64,000 bases of DNA, from the NCBI RefSeq assembly GCF_003205615.1, contig NZ_PYBV01000016.1, positions 128,713 to 192,712 of the forward strand, in the 5' to 3' direction. The position numbers and the translations under genes are program-made. This stretch comes from Micromonospora arborensis. Its GTDB lineage: Bacteria; Actinomycetota; Actinomycetes; Mycobacteriales; Micromonosporaceae. The notes beneath the pieces are model-generated. The model saw only the letters and a list, made by a program, of their open reading frames with translations, was not told the origin of the DNA and made no database searches. Below are positions 1-10,398 of the stretch, one piece after another. Position 1 is the first letter of the stretch, and every line of letters starts with the position of its first letter.

Positions 1-24
1 ACTCACCGGTATACCGCTCAACAG
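1..24. repeat. Partial copy of an intergenic palindromic element
   Basis: The window opens with ACTCACCGGTATACCGCTCA, which shares its first 13 bases (ACTCACCGGTATA) and the later CCGCT block with the perfect inverted repeat at 62299-62340. A shorter palindrome, CGGTATACCG, lies inside it. It sits downstream of the trpA stop and may be one arm of a terminator-like repeat cut by the window edge. The relationship is by eye. Confidence 0.4.
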
Positions 25-41
25 ACAGACGTGCGCCGCGC

Positions 42-58
42 GGCCCGACCGGCGGGCC
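42..58 (-). terminator. Possible terminator after trpA
   Basis: GGCCCG (42-47) and CGGGCC (53-58) pair around a 5-nt loop, 34 bases past the trpA stop on the minus strand. No T-run follows, as is common in high-GC actinobacteria. The short stem makes this a weak call. Confidence 0.35.
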
Positions 59-91
59 AGCACGAGCGCCGAGGGATCGGCGCAGCCGGGC

Positions 92-895
92 TCAGCGGGT
101 GGGGTTGCGGACGCCCTCGGCAAGTTCGGCGCTGAGGGTACGCAGCGCGGCCAGCCCCTCCGCCTCGGAGGGCGCGTCGAGCAGGCACCGGATCAGCGCG
201 CTGCCGACGATCACCCCGTCGGCGTACCCGGCGACGGTGCCGGCCTGCGCACCCGTGCCCACGCCCAGACCGACACCGACGGGCAGGTCGGTGACCGCCC
301 GGACCCGGGAGACCAACGTCGGCGCGGCGTCGGAGGTACGCGCCCGGGCGCCGGTCACCCCCATGACGGCGGTCGCGTAGACGAAGCCACGGCAGTGCTC
401 CACGGTCATCGCCAGCCGCGCGTCGGTGGACGACGGCGAGACCAGGAACGTGCGGTCCAGGCCGTGTGCGTCCGAGGCGGCCAGCCACTCGTCCGCCTCG
501 TCGGGAATGAGGTCGGGGGTGATCAGACCGGTGCCGCCGGCAGCGGCGAGGTCACGGGCGAACACGTCCACGCCGTAACGCTCGACCGGGTTCCAGTAGG
601 TCATCGTGACCACCGGAGCCCCGGTGGCCGCCACCGCCTCGACGATGCGCAGCGTGTCCCTGGTGCGTACGCCCCCGGCCAGCGCGATGTCACTGGCCTT
701 CTGGATCACCGGCCCGTCCATCACCGGGTCCGAGTAGGGGATCTCCACCTCGATGACGTCGACACCCGCCTCGACCATGGCGGTCATCGCGGCGATGCTG
801 CCCTCGACGGTCGGGAAACCGGCCGGCATACAGCCCACCAGCAGTGCCCGTCCGTCGGCGCGGGCCTTGTCGAAGGCCACCCCGATCCGGCTCAT
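92..895 (-). CDS. trpA: Tryptophan synthase alpha chain
   Basis: TrpA cleaves indole-3-glycerol phosphate to indole and glyceraldehyde-3-phosphate and channels indole to TrpB in the alpha2-beta2 complex in the cytoplasm. The 267-residue product has the usual length and a complete TIM barrel. The catalytic Glu is E49 in the segment before IPYSDPVMDGP and the catalytic Asp is D60 in that segment. The ATG start lies one base after the trpB stop (TGAGATG), so the two genes are translationally coupled. It is the last gene of a trpC-trpB-trpA unit. Open frame continues upstream into trpB, but that part is a shadow. Confidence 0.97.
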   Translation of the reverse strand: MSRIGVAFDKARADGRALLVGCMPAGFPTVEGSIAAMTAMVEAGVDVIEVEIPYSDPVMDGPVIQKASDIALAGGVRTRDTLRIVEAVAATGAPVVTMTYWNPVERYGVDVFARDLAAAGGTGLITPDLIPDEADEWLAASDAHGLDRTFLVSPSSTDARLAMTVEHCRGFVYATAVMGVTGARARTSDAAPTLVSRVRAVTDLPVGVGLGVGTGAQAGTVAGYADGVIVGSALIRCLLDAPSEAEGLAALRTLSAELAEGVRNPTR

Positions 896-896
896 C

Positions 897-2135
<1,239 letters not shown>

Positions 2136-2173
2136 CGGAAATCCTCTCGGTGGGACGTCACGCCGGCGCGGAG

Positions 2174-3037
2174 TCAGCGCACCGGCCGGGGCGTTGCCGG
2201 GTGGTTACCGGCGTTGACCAGCTCGGCAACCGCCTCGCGGGGGCTCTTCTGCGTGACCAGGCCCTCGCCCACGAGGACCGCGTCGGCACCCGCGGAGGCG
2301 TACCGGATCAGGTCGTGCGGACCGCGGACGCCAGACTCGGCGATCTTGACGACGCTGCTGGGCAGGCCGGGCGCGATCCGCTCGAACACCGACCGGTCGA
2401 CCTCCAGGGTACGCAGGTCACGGGCGTTGACCCCGATCACCTGGGCGCCGGCCTCCAGAGCGCGGTCGGCCTCCTCCTCGTCGTGCACCTCGACCAGCGC
2501 GGTCATGCCCAGCGACTCGATCCGCTCCAGCAGGCCCATCAGCACGTTCTGCTCGAGCGCGGCGACGATCAGCAGGACCAGGTCGGCGCCGTGCGCGCGC
2601 GCCTCGTGCACCTGGTAGCTGGAGACCACGAAGTCCTTGCGCAGCACTGGCACGGTGACCGCGGCCCGGACGGCCGCCAGGTCGTCCAGTGAGCCGCCGA
2701 ACCAGCGCCCCTCGGTCAGCACGCTGATCGCCCGCGCCCCACCGGCCGCGTAGTCGACCGCCAGGTCGGCCGGATCGGCGATCTCGGCCAGCCGGCCCTT
2801 GGACGGCGACGAGCGCTTCACCTCGGCGATCACCGCCACACCGGGCTTGCGCAGCGCCGCGTACGCGTCCAGCGGTGGCGGCGCCGCCGCCGCCAGTTCA
2901 CGGATCCGCTCCAGCGGAACCTGCTCCTGGCGTCGGGCGACGTCCTCACGTACGCCAGCCAGAATCTCGTCGAGCACGCTTACGGACGCTGCCTGACCGG
3001 CCTCGTCCCCCTCCGCGTGCGCATGCTCAGCAGTCAC
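2174..3037 (-). CDS. trpC: Indole-3-glycerol phosphate synthase
   Basis: TrpC converts carboxyphenylamino-deoxyribulose phosphate to indole-3-glycerol phosphate, the TrpA substrate. The product is a single TIM barrel without a fused TrpF. The family motif [13 protein letters not shown] and the C-terminal phosphate site (IAESGV, VLVGEGL) are present. I chose the GTG at 3037 (287 residues) because AGGGGAG lies about 8 bases upstream; a GTG or ATG-like start at 3064 would add nine residues. The conserved fold begins near SVLDEILAG, so about 24 residues precede it. It is the first gene of trpCBA on this strand. Confidence 0.93.
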   Translation of the reverse strand: MTAEHAHAEGDEAGQAASVSVLDEILAGVREDVARRQEQVPLERIRELAAAAPPPLDAYAALRKPGVAVIAEVKRSSPSKGRLAEIADPADLAVDYAAGGARAISVLTEGRWFGGSLDDLAAVRAAVTVPVLRKDFVVSSYQVHEARAHGADLVLLIVAALEQNVLMGLLERIESLGMTALVEVHDEEEADRALEAGAQVIGVNARDLRTLEVDRSVFERIAPGLPSSVVKIAESGVRGPHDLIRYASAGADAVLVGEGLVTQKSPREAVAELVNAGNHPATPRPVR

Positions 3038-3464
3038 CAACGGACTCCCCTCTCCGGGCGTCATGGGCCGATGCTAGGGGCAGCCGACCGATGCCGGATG
3101 CCGGGGGTATGGCGCTGCTCACGAAAAGGGCTGCGGCATAATGCCCGACTTGCCGTGAACGGCATGTCACGCAGCGCCACCTCCCGTATCGACCGCTGCC
3201 ACGCGGAACGGAGCCTGGCGGCCACGGTCAGACCGGGCCGATCCATCGATCATGCCACCAGTTCCTCCGCGCCGCCCGTCGACAACGGCGTCGATCGATG
3301 TTGTGACCAAGCTCAAGGCCGAACGGACGGCCCCTGGTCATGCCCGAGGCGGGACAGTTGACCGGGCGGTCACGACGGCGAAACGTCGGCCAGTCAGCAT
3401 CGTCCTCGGGCAGACTCGATGACGCGCCTGCCCCGACCGTCGCAACTCCTCGTGCGAGGTGACC
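3038..3464. other. Intergenic region upstream of trpC
   Basis: These 427 bases separate trpC (minus) from a small plus-strand gene, so they should contain two divergent promoters. A CATAAT hexamer lies at 3137-3142 and a palindrome TGCCGT-ga-ACGGCA at 3151-3164, which could be an operator. I saw no Trp-rich leader peptide, T-box or tandem Trp codons on either strand. The short open frames here have no coding character. Confidence 0.5.
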
Positions 3465-3734
3465 ATGAGCATTTCCGAGCCGCAACCGGCCATCGGGCTG
3501 ACGACCATCTCACGGACGGTGGCGTCGCTCGCCGCCGGGGTGGTGCACTCCCTGGAGCGGGCCGTGGTGGGCGAGGCGCGGATACGCACCGCGCGCGGCA
3601 ACGCCTGGGAGGCGGTCTGCGCCGACCGGGCCCGCGCCGACCAGCGCGCCGAGCTGAACCGCCTGGTGGCCGAGCTGACCGCCGCCCGCGCCGCCAGTCA
3701 CCGACCGCAGCGAGACCGTCAGCCCGTCGGCTGA
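3465..3734 (+). CDS. Small conserved-looking hypothetical protein
   Basis: An 89-residue protein with an Ala/Arg-rich, mostly helical sequence. It has no signal peptide and no clear membrane span. Its second half looks like a short helical hairpin or coiled coil (ADRARADQRAELNRLVAELTAA). The ATG at 3465 has GAGG five bases upstream; a GTG at 3459 is the alternative. It sits opposite in strand between the two halves of the trp genes. I do not recognise the family and assign no function. Its composition and ribosome-binding site make it more likely real than the overlapping frames. Confidence 0.55.
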   Translation: MSISEPQPAIGLTTISRTVASLAAGVVHSLERAVVGEARIRTARGNAWEAVCADRARADQRAELNRLVAELTAARAASHRPQRDRQPVG

Positions 3735-3762
3735 CACCCCGTCGACCACACCGGCCCTCGCG

Positions 3763-4347
3763 TCAGTCGGCCGTCGGGTCCTCACCCCGATCCAGCGCGT
3801 TCCACGCCTCGGTGGTCCGCCGCCCGGCCAGCGGCGCTGGCGGCCCCTCCGGGCCGGCCGACGCGGCCTCCGGAGCGGTCCGCGCCGGCCGCTCGTACCG
3901 TGCGCCCATCGCCGGCCAGCCGCCGCCGCGCAGCCCCGTCCAGAAACCGCCCGCAGCGGCCAGCAGACCACCGAGCAGGCAGAGCGCCGGCCACTGCCGG
4001 CTCACCGAGCCGTCGACGTCGGCGACCAGCCCGTAACCGCCACCGGCCGCCACGGCCAGCGCGAGCACGCCGAGCAGCACACCGAGCGCCCGCCGCAACC
4101 CACCACGGGTAGCCAGCACCGCGCCACCGCCCGCCAACGTCACCAGGGCCAGCGCCGGCAGCCAGGGCAGCAACCCGGCACCACTGCGGGCCTCCCGCAC
4201 CGGTGGCAGCGGCGCCGGACGTAGCGTCAACTCGACCGACCAGTTCCGGGTCGCCGCCCACAGCGCCAGGCCCGCACCGGCCAGGCAGAGCAGGACGGCG
4301 TACGTCAACTCGCGCCGCCCCCCGGCGGACCGCTCCCCCACGGTCAC
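3763..4347 (-). CDS. Trp-region conserved membrane protein (TIGR02234 type)
   Basis: A 194-residue integral membrane protein with four likely spans (about residues 16-34, 59-78, 84-105 and 119-139). A hydrophilic, Pro/Ala-rich C-terminal tail follows. This matches the actinobacterial family found in tryptophan operons (Trp_oprn_chp). The role is unknown; association with tryptophan synthesis or transport is only positional. Its start overlaps the trpE stop by 4 bases (ATGA), so it is co-translated with trpE. The transcription unit probably ends here, because the next gene is on the opposite strand. Confidence 0.88.
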   Translation of the reverse strand: MTVGERSAGGRRELTYAVLLCLAGAGLALWAATRNWSVELTLRPAPLPPVREARSGAGLLPWLPALALVTLAGGGAVLATRGGLRRALGVLLGVLALAVAAGGGYGLVADVDGSVSRQWPALCLLGGLLAAAGGFWTGLRGGGWPAMGARYERPARTAPEAASAGPEGPPAPLAGRRTTEAWNALDRGEDPTAD

Positions 4348-5897
4348 CGGGCCGGCCGCAATGTCTCGGCGGCCGCGATCGCCGCCAGCACCGCCGCCGC
4401 CTTGTTCCGCGTCTCCTGGTCCTCGGCGGCCGGGTCGGAGTCGGCGACCACCCCCGCCCCGGCCTGCACGTAGGCGCGGCCGTCGCGGATCAGCGCGGTC
4501 CGGATGGCGATCGCCATGTCCAGGTCACCACCGAAGCCGAAGTAGCCGACCGTGCCGCCGTAGAGGCCGCGGCGGACCGGCTCCAACTCCTCGATGATCT
4601 CCATGGCGCGCACCTTCGGGGCGCCGGACAGCGTGCCGGCCGGGAACGTCGCGGCGAGCGCGTCGAACGCGGACTGGTCGTCACGCAGCGTGCCGGTGAC
4701 GGTGGAGACGATGTGCATGACGTGGCTGTACCGCTCGATGGTGGCGAACTCGGGCACCTCCACGCTGCCGGGCTGACACACCCGGCCCAGGTCGTTGCGG
4801 CCCAGGTCGACGAGCATCACGTGCTCGGCTCGTTCCTTCGGGTCGGCGAGCAGCTCCGCGGCGAGCGTGGCGTCGGCGGCGGGAGTGCCGCCGCGCGGCC
4901 GGGTACCGGCGATCGGGTGCAGCAACGCCCGACGCCGCCCGTCCGCGCCACCGGTGACCTTCAGGTGCGCCTCCGGGGAGGAGCCGACGATGTCGAACCC
5001 GTCGAAGCGCAGCAGGTACATGTACGGGCTGGGGTTGCTGGTGCGCAGCACCCGGTAGACGTCCAGCGGGTCGGCATGCGTCGGCCGCTCGAAACGCTGG
5101 GACAGCACGATCTGGAAGCACTCGCCGGCCCGGATGGCCTCCTTGGCCGCCTCCACCGCCTTCGGGTAGCCGCCGTCGGGCGTACGGCAGAGCACCTCGC
5201 CGGCCGGCGGCCGCTCGACGGTGGAGATCATCGGCGGGATGGGCCGGGACAGCGCGGTGGTCATCGCGTCCAGCCGGCCCACGGCGTGGTGGTACGCGGC
5301 GGCGACCTGCGGAGCGCGGTCCGGGGCGTCCAGCGGCGGCAGCACCGCGTTGGCGACCAGGATCGCCGAGCCGTCGTAGTGGTCGAGCACCACCAGGTCG
5401 GTGGCGAGCATCATGCCCAGCTCGGGCACGCCCAGGTCGTCCTCGGTCAGCTCGGGCAACCGCTCGAAGCGGCGGACCAGGTCGTACCCCAGGTAGCCGA
5501 CCATGCCCCCGGTCAGCGGCGGCAGGCCGTCCGACGGGTCCCCGACCGGGCCGGCGAGCGCCGCCACCGTCTCGCGCAGCACCCGCACCGGGTCACCTTC
5601 GGTGGGCAGCCCGGCCGGCGGCTGGCCCAGCCAGGTCGCCACGCCGTCACGCTCGACGAGGGTGGCGCTGCTGCGTACGCCGATGAACGAGTACCGCGAC
5701 CAGGCCATGCCGGCCGAGCCGACGCCCTGCTCGGCCGATTCCAGCAGGAACGTGCCCGGCCCACCGGCCAGCTTCCGGTAGACCCCGACCGGGGTCTCCG
5801 CGTCGGCCAGCAGCCGCCGGGTGACCGGCACCACCCGCCAGCCGGCGGCCAGCTCGGTGAAGGTGGCCAGGTCGGGGCTGACGGTGCCGTCGGTCAT
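4344..5897 (-). CDS. trpE: Anthranilate synthase component I
   Basis: TrpE makes anthranilate from chorismate with ammonia from the glutaminase subunit TrpG, which is not in this window. The 517-residue protein has the N-terminal regulatory half and the C-terminal chorismate-binding domain ([10 protein letters not shown], the GTRPRG segment, and the [10 protein letters not shown] and [12 protein letters not shown] blocks). LLES at residues 51-54 is the conserved tryptophan feedback element, so allosteric inhibition is likely. The start overlaps the stop of the upstream HisI-fusion gene by 4 bases and the stop overlaps the next gene, giving tight coupling. No leader or attenuator precedes it. 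Confidence 0.96.
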   Translation of the reverse strand: MTDGTVSPDLATFTELAAGWRVVPVTRRLLADAETPVGVYRKLAGGPGTFLLESAEQGVGSAGMAWSRYSFIGVRSSATLVERDGVATWLGQPPAGLPTEGDPVRVLRETVAALAGPVGDPSDGLPPLTGGMVGYLGYDLVRRFERLPELTEDDLGVPELGMMLATDLVVLDHYDGSAILVANAVLPPLDAPDRAPQVAAAYHHAVGRLDAMTTALSRPIPPMISTVERPPAGEVLCRTPDGGYPKAVEAAKEAIRAGECFQIVLSQRFERPTHADPLDVYRVLRTSNPSPYMYLLRFDGFDIVGSSPEAHLKVTGGADGRRRALLHPIAGTRPRGGTPAADATLAAELLADPKERAEHVMLVDLGRNDLGRVCQPGSVEVPEFATIERYSHVMHIVSTVTGTLRDDQSAFDALAATFPAGTLSGAPKVRAMEIIEELEPVRRGLYGGTVGYFGFGGDLDMAIAIRTALIRDGRAYVQAGAGVVADSDPAAEDQETRNKAAAVLAAIAAAETLRPAR

Positions 5898-7195
5898 GGG
5901 CGTGCCTCCGGAGCGGTGACGGGCAGGTCGGTGAAGAAGCAGGTCCGGTGCCCGGTGTGGCAGGCGGCCCCGACCTGGTCCACGCTCACCAGCAGCGCGT
6001 CCCCGTCGCAGTCCAGCGCGACCGAGCGGACGTACTGGTGGTGCCCGGAGGTGGCGCCCTTGACCCAGTATTCGCGGCGGCTGCGCGACCAGTAGGTGGC
6101 TCGGCCGGTGGTGAGGGTGCGGTGCAGCGCCTCGTCGTCCATCCAGGCGACCATCAGCACCTCGCCGGAGTCGTGCGCGCGGACCACGGCGGCGACCAGA
6201 CCGTCGGCGGTGCGGCGCAACTGGGCCGCGATGGCCGGGTCGAGCCGGGACGGGCGGGCCGGGACGGGCGCCACCGGGTCGCTCGGGGCGCTGGGGCCGC
6301 CGGTCACCGGCGAGTCAGGTACGGGCACAGTGACCAATTGTCCCGCACGCGGCGCGGGCACCGGCGACCACTCCCGCCGCGGCTGCGGTGCGAGCCCGGC
6401 GGGCCGTGCCAGCTGGGCCACGTAGCGATCCAGCCGGCCGTCCACCAGGGCGGCGGCCAGGTCCGCGCCGGCCGCCTCCGCGATCTCCTCGGCGTACGGC
6501 CGGATCAACGGCAGGGTGCCGGCGACCAGCCGTACGGCGGCGGCCCAGAGTTGGCCGGTGGACCCCGGACGCAGCCCGAGGCAGAGCAGCATGTCCGCCC
6601 GGTAGCCGGGTGGGGCCACCGGCAGTTCCAGGGCCGCCGCGAAGGCCGCCCGGCGGGAGTGGACCCGCACCGACGGGTTGGCCGGACGCAGCACCGACGG
6701 GCAGAGTCGAGCCAGGTCGGCCACGGCGAGCCGAACCCCGAGGCGGTCGCTGGCGGCCCGGGCGGATGCGGCCTTACCCAGCGTGGCGATCAGCTCCTCG
6801 AGGCGGGGTGGCTCGGCGGGCTGGCAGAGCACCGGCAGGTCGATCCGGGGCCGCCAGTGCGGGTCGGCCCAGAGCAACCGCGCCGGCGCGGTGACCGGCA
6901 GCCCGAACGCCCAGTCGGCCGGTTCGCCGAGTCGGTGCACCCAGGAGCGGACGTCGCGGGCGGCCACCGAGACGTGGGTGACCCGACCTGCGGATTCGGC
7001 CAGGTACGCCCGCCGCGCGGCGTACGGGGCGCCACCGACCAGCACGTCGAGGTCGACGTCGCTGTGCGCGGTGGCCGCGCGGCGGGCGTGACTTCCGCGC
7101 AGCAGGATGCCGACGACCGGCCGCTCGACGGTCTGCCGCAACCGCGCGGCCCAATCCTCAAGAAAACCGCTATTCGGTAACGGAGCGTGACCCAC
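5894..7195 (-). CDS. hisI: Nucleotidyltransferase-like domain fused to phosphoribosyl-AMP cyclohydrolase
   Basis: The frame is open for 433 residues. Residues 316-433 are a complete HisI, which opens the ring of phosphoribosyl-AMP in histidine synthesis. Metal-binding cysteines C396, C412 and C419 keep the 16/7 spacing of known HisI. Residues 25-55 carry a minimal nucleotidyltransferase signature, GSHARR followed by SDVDLDV (D46, D48). A Pro-rich linker (about 275-315) joins the halves. If the halves are separate, HisI could start at the GTG at 6328 (144 residues), though no good ribosome-binding site precedes it. The far N-terminus has a TTA codon (residue 6) and AT-rich codons, so the 7195 GTG is uncertain. 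Overlaps trpE by 4 bases. Confidence 0.8.
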   Translation of the reverse strand: MGHAPLPNSGFLEDWAARLRQTVERPVVGILLRGSHARRAATAHSDVDLDVLVGGAPYAARRAYLAESAGRVTHVSVAARDVRSWVHRLGEPADWAFGLPVTAPARLLWADPHWRPRIDLPVLCQPAEPPRLEELIATLGKAASARAASDRLGVRLAVADLARLCPSVLRPANPSVRVHSRRAAFAAALELPVAPPGYRADMLLCLGLRPGSTGQLWAAAVRLVAGTLPLIRPYAEEIAEAAGADLAAALVDGRLDRYVAQLARPAGLAPQPRREWSPVPAPRAGQLVTVPVPDSPVTGGPSAPSDPVAPVPARPSRLDPAIAAQLRRTADGLVAAVVRAHDSGEVLMVAWMDDEALHRTLTTGRATYWSRSRREYWVKGATSGHHQYVRSVALDCDGDALLVSVDQVGAACHTGHRTCFFTDLPVTAPEARP

Positions 7196-7264
7196 CGAGC
7201 CATCGTGCCGTACGTCCGATCAGCGCGCAATGCCCGTTGCCGGACCTGGTGTCCGGTCCGGAGG

Positions 7265-8269
7265 CTACTGCCCGACCATTCTCATTGCTGCCGCGGGATA
7301 CCTTTCGCCGGCTGCCGCGCCGGGCGGCAGCGCAGCGCTGAGCCGGGCCAGTTGTTCCGCGCTGAGCTTCAGGTCGACGGCGGCGGCGTTCTCCTCCAGC
7401 CAGCGCACCCGCTTGGTGCCCGGGATCGGCAGGATGTCCTCGCCCTGGGCGAGCAGCCAGGCCAGCGCGACCTGCGCCGGGCTGGCACCCAGTTCGGCGG
7501 CGACCGCCCGCACCTGGTCGACCAACGCCAGGTTGGCGTCCAGGTTGTCCTCGGCGAAGCGCGGCGCGCCCCGGCGCCAGTCGTCGGCCGCCAACTGTTC
7601 GCGGCTCGTGATCGCCCCGGTGAGCAGCCCACGGCCGACCGGCGAGTACGCCACCAGCGCCACCCCCAGCTCCCGACAGGTGGCCAGCATCTCGCCCTCG
7701 ACGTCGCGGCTGAACAACGAGTACTCCAACTGCACGGCGGTGATCGGGTGCACCGCGTGCGCGGCGCGCAGGGTCGCCGGGCTGACCTCGGACAGGCCGA
7801 TCAACCGCACCTTGCCGGCACGAACCAGCTCGGCCATCGCCCCGACGGTCTCCTCGATCGGGGTGTCGGGATTCCGACGGTGCAGGTAGTAGAGGTCGAT
7901 GGTGTCCACGCCGAGCCGGCGCAGCGACGCGTCGCACGCGTCAAGGGCCCAGGCGGCGCTGCTGTCCACGTACGCGCCGGGGGTGCCGGTGCCACCGAAG
8001 GCCTCGCCGGTCATCCGGTTGCCGAACTTCGTGGCCAGGAAGACCTCGTCACGTCGGGCCCGCACCACCGGCCCGAGCAGTTCCTCGTTGGCGCCGCGAC
8101 CGTACATGTCGGCGGTGTCCAGGTGGTTGACGCCCAGGTCGAGGGCGCGGTGCAGGGTGCGGGTCGACTCGGCGTCGTCGCCACTGCCGTAGGCGAAGCT
8201 CATCCCCATACAGCCCAGCCCGATCGCTGAGACGTCCGGCCCGGTGGTGCCCATCCGACGACGGATCAT
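7265..8269 (-). CDS. Aldo/keto reductase
   Basis: A 334-residue NADPH-dependent AKR with a single TIM barrel. The catalytic tetrad is visible: Asp and Tyr in LDTADMYG, Lys in LATKFG and His in YYLHRR. The cofactor region IPGTKR lies near residue 283. It is closest to the AKR13/YajO-type bacterial reductases that act on small aldehydes and ketones; the substrate cannot be read from sequence. Its ATG overlaps the stop of the merR gene by one base (TGATG), so the two form an operon and the reductase is probably controlled by that regulator. Confidence 0.92.
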   Translation of the reverse strand: MIRRRMGTTGPDVSAIGLGCMGMSFAYGSGDDAESTRTLHRALDLGVNHLDTADMYGRGANEELLGPVVRARRDEVFLATKFGNRMTGEAFGGTGTPGAYVDSSAAWALDACDASLRRLGVDTIDLYYLHRRNPDTPIEETVGAMAELVRAGKVRLIGLSEVSPATLRAAHAVHPITAVQLEYSLFSRDVEGEMLATCRELGVALVAYSPVGRGLLTGAITSREQLAADDWRRGAPRFAEDNLDANLALVDQVRAVAAELGASPAQVALAWLLAQGEDILPIPGTKRVRWLEENAAAVDLKLSAEQLARLSAALPPGAAAGERYPAAAMRMVGQ

Positions 8270-8655
8270 CAGTTCTCCTCCTCGGCGCGACGATAGGTGT
8301 CGATCTTGTAGTTGAGCACGCTGAGGTCCTCCTCCAACTCGGCCATCCGGCTCAGCACCCGGACTCGGTGCGCCTCCAACAGCGCCCGCCGGGCACCGAT
8401 GGTGCGGTCGCCCTGTCGGGCCAGCTCGGTGTAGTGACGCATGTCGCGCACCGGCATCCCGGTGCGGCGCAGCCTGGTGAGCAGGAGCAGCCAGTTGACG
8501 TCTCCGGCGGTGTACCGCCGACGCCCGACGGCGTCCCGGCCGACCGGCGCGACCAGCCCTTCCTGCTCGTACCAGCGCAGCGTGTAGGTGGTGAGGCCGA
8601 CGCGTTCGGCGGCCTCACCGACGGTAAGGGTCATCTCTTTGGTGCTGACGTTCAC
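8269..8655 (-). CDS. MerR-family transcriptional regulator
   Basis: A 128-residue regulator with an N-terminal MerR helix-turn-helix ([21 protein letters not shown]), a second wing helix ([11 protein letters not shown]), and a C-terminal dimerisation coiled coil (about residues 85-125). No cysteine cluster is present, so it is not a metal sensor of the MerR/ZntR kind and resembles drug or aldehyde sensors. The GTG at 8655 has GGAAG about 10 bases upstream; an ATG at 8634 lacks a ribosome-binding site. It is divergent from an ABC exporter and upstream of an aldo/keto reductase, either of which it may control. Confidence 0.88.
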   Translation of the reverse strand: MNVSTKEMTLTVGEAAERVGLTTYTLRWYEQEGLVAPVGRDAVGRRRYTAGDVNWLLLLTRLRRTGMPVRDMRHYTELARQGDRTIGARRALLEAHRVRVLSRMAELEEDLSVLNYKIDTYRRAEEEN

Positions 8656-8672
8656 GCTTCCCAGACTTCCAG

Positions 8673-8688
8673 TTCGAGTGCGCTCGAA
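8673..8688. promoter_or_regulatory. Candidate operator between merR and the ABC exporter
   Basis: TTCGAG-tgcg-CTCGAA is a perfect 6-bp-armed palindrome in the 111-bp divergent intergenic space. MerR-family proteins bind dyads between the promoter elements, so this is a reasonable site for the adjacent regulator. Two further small dyads (around 8691-8699 and 8733-8742, CAAC-n-GTTG) lie closer to the exporter. Confidence 0.4.
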
Positions 8689-8766
8689 GTCAACCGTTGC
8701 GTGCACACGGGTATCTCGTCGAGCGTTGAGTCCAACAGTTGATGACTTTTCTTGGGGAGGTGCGCG

Positions 8767-9510
8767 ATGGACCACGCGATAGCCGTCCGCGACCTGGACG
8801 TCGACCGGGGCGGGCGGCGGGTGCTGGACGGCATCAGCTGCCGTGTCCCGCGCGGCACGGTCACGGGGCTGCTCGGCCCCAGCGGCAGCGGCAAGACCAC
8901 GTTCATGCGCGCGGTGGTCGGGGTGCAGGTGATCAGCGACGGGACGGTCACCGTGCTCGGTCAACCGGCGGGCACCCCGGCGCTGCGGCACCGGGTGGGC
9001 TACCTGACCCAGGCGCCGAGTGTCTACGCCGACCTGACGGTCCGGGAAAATGCCCGCTACTTCGCGGCCCTGTACGGGCGGGGGCGGGTCGAGGCCGACC
9101 GGGCGATCAGCGATGTCGGGCTGGCCGAGGCCGCCGGCCAACTGGTCGCGACCCTCTCCGGCGGTCAACGCAGTCGGGCCTCGCTGGCCTGTGCCCTGGT
9201 CGGGGAGCCGGAGTTGGTCATCCTCGACGAGCCGACCGTCGGTCAGGACCCGGTGCTGCGGGCCGACCTGTGGGCCCGCTTCCACGCGATGGCCGCCGCC
9301 GGCACCACCCTGCTGGTGTCCAGCCACGTCATGGACGAGGCGGCCCGCTGCGACCGGCTGCTGCTGATCCGACAGGGGCGGTTGATCGCCGACGACAGCC
9401 CGGCCGCGATCCGCGCCGCCGCCGGTGTGGACGACCTCGACGAGGCCTTCCTGCGCCTGATCCGGGCGAGCGAGACGCGTCGCGCGACGACCGGACCGGA
9501 GGGGTCGTGA
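8767..9510 (+). CDS. ABC-2 type transporter ATP-binding protein
   Basis: A 247-residue DrrA-like ATPase that powers export through the membrane partner encoded next. The Walker A is GPSGSGKT (residues 37-44), the signature LSGGQ (130-134), the Walker B LVILDE (150-155) and the switch histidine lies in SSHVMDE. The ATG at 8767 has a strong GGGGAGG six bases upstream. The stop overlaps the permease start (GTGA). Divergence from a MerR regulator suggests inducible efflux of a drug or toxic metabolite; the substrate is not known. Confidence 0.93.
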   Translation: MDHAIAVRDLDVDRGGRRVLDGISCRVPRGTVTGLLGPSGSGKTTFMRAVVGVQVISDGTVTVLGQPAGTPALRHRVGYLTQAPSVYADLTVRENARYFAALYGRGRVEADRAISDVGLAEAAGQLVATLSGGQRSRASLACALVGEPELVILDEPTVGQDPVLRADLWARFHAMAAAGTTLLVSSHVMDEAARCDRLLLIRQGRLIADDSPAAIRAAAGVDDLDEAFLRLIRASETRRATTGPEGS

Positions 9511-10262
9511 AGCCGCGGATCCTGATGGCCACCACCGGCCGCATTTTGCGCCAACTCCGACACGACCGACGGACCATCGCGTTGCTCGTGGTGGTGCCGG
9601 CCGCCCTGCTCACCCTTGTCTATTTCATGTACGTCGACCAGCCGACCCCACCCGGGCAGCCGACGACGTTCGACCGGATCGCACTGGTGATGCTGGGCAT
9701 CTTCCCCTTCGTGATCATGTTTCTGGTGACCAGCATCGCCATGCTCCGGGAACGCACCTCCGGCACCCTGGAGCGGCTGCTCACCACGCCACTGGGCAAG
9801 CTCGACCTGCTCTTCGGGTACGGCATCGCGTTCGGGCTGGCCGCCGCCGTACAGGCCACGGTCGCCGCCGCCGTGGCGTACTGGGTCTTCGATCTGGACA
9901 CCGCCGGCAGCTTCGGGCTGGTGATCGGGATCGCCGTCATCGACGCCGTGCTCGGCGTCGCCCTCGGGCTGCTCTGCAGCGCCTTCGCCCGCACCGAGTT
10001 CCAGGCGGTGCAGTTCCTGCCGGTCGTGGTGGTCCCCCAACTGCTGCTCTGCGGGCTGTTCGTGGCCCGTGACCAGATGGCCGGTTGGCTCCAGGCGCTC
10101 AGTGACGCCTTCCCCCTGTCGTACGCCATCGAGGCGTTGCAGGAGGTCGGCACCCACGCCGAGCCGACCGGCAGGATGTGGCGCGACGTGGCGGTGGTGC
10201 TCGGCGCGGTGGTGGTGGCGCTGGTGCTCGCGGCGGCGACCCTGCGCCGCCGCAGCGGCTGA
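9507..10262 (+). CDS. ABC-2 type transporter permease
   Basis: A 251-residue integral membrane protein of the ABC2_membrane (DrrB-like) family with six predicted spans (about residues 24-42, 57-76, 101-125, 137-158, 170-188 and 222-242). The MLRERTSGTLERLLTTP coupling segment is typical of the family. The GTG start overlaps the ATPase stop by 4 bases and has GGAGGGG just upstream. It forms the efflux pore with the preceding ATPase. A strong hairpin follows the stop. Confidence 0.92.
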   Translation: MKPRILMATTGRILRQLRHDRRTIALLVVVPAALLTLVYFMYVDQPTPPGQPTTFDRIALVMLGIFPFVIMFLVTSIAMLRERTSGTLERLLTTPLGKLDLLFGYGIAFGLAAAVQATVAAAVAYWVFDLDTAGSFGLVIGIAVIDAVLGVALGLLCSAFARTEFQAVQFLPVVVVPQLLLCGLFVARDQMAGWLQALSDAFPLSYAIEALQEVGTHAEPTGRMWRDVAVVLGAVVVALVLAAATLRRRSG

Positions 10263-10272
10263 CGACTCCAGG

Positions 10273-10320
10273 TCGCCGATCTGGGGGTATCCGTCGTACG
10301 GGATACCCCCAGCTCGGCGA
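10273..10320. terminator. Bidirectional terminator hairpin
   Basis: CTGGGGGTATCC (10281-10292) pairs perfectly with GGATACCCCCAG (10301-10312) around an 8-nt loop. The stem extends outward with TCGCCGA and TCGGCGA after one mismatch, giving about 19 base pairs. It lies between the convergent ABC permease and the DUF2470 gene, so it can end both transcripts. Confidence 0.75.
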
Positions 10321-10326
10321 TACGGA

Positions 10327-10392
10327 GTCGATCAAGCCGCGAGTGGGCGGCGGCGGTCAGCGCCGCGGTCGATCAAGCCGCGAGTGGGCGGC
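10327..10392. repeat. Direct repeat between convergent genes
   Basis: Two copies of a 25-base unit beginning GTCGATCAAGCCGCGAG start at 10327 and 10368, 41 bases apart. The flanking GCGGTCAGCGC segment is also repeated with small changes. The arrangement looks like a local duplication at the 3' end of the DUF2470 gene. No open reading frame uses both copies. Confidence 0.7.
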
Positions 10393-10398
10393 GAGCGG

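Noticed and set aside
3061..3246. Leader peptide or attenuator upstream of trpC
   Set aside because: The short frames contain no run of Trp codons, and no alternative hairpins were seen.
8656..9327. N-terminal extension of the MerR gene to 352 codons
   Set aside because: It is antisense to the ABC ATPase, and the true MerR domain begins at 8655 or 8634.
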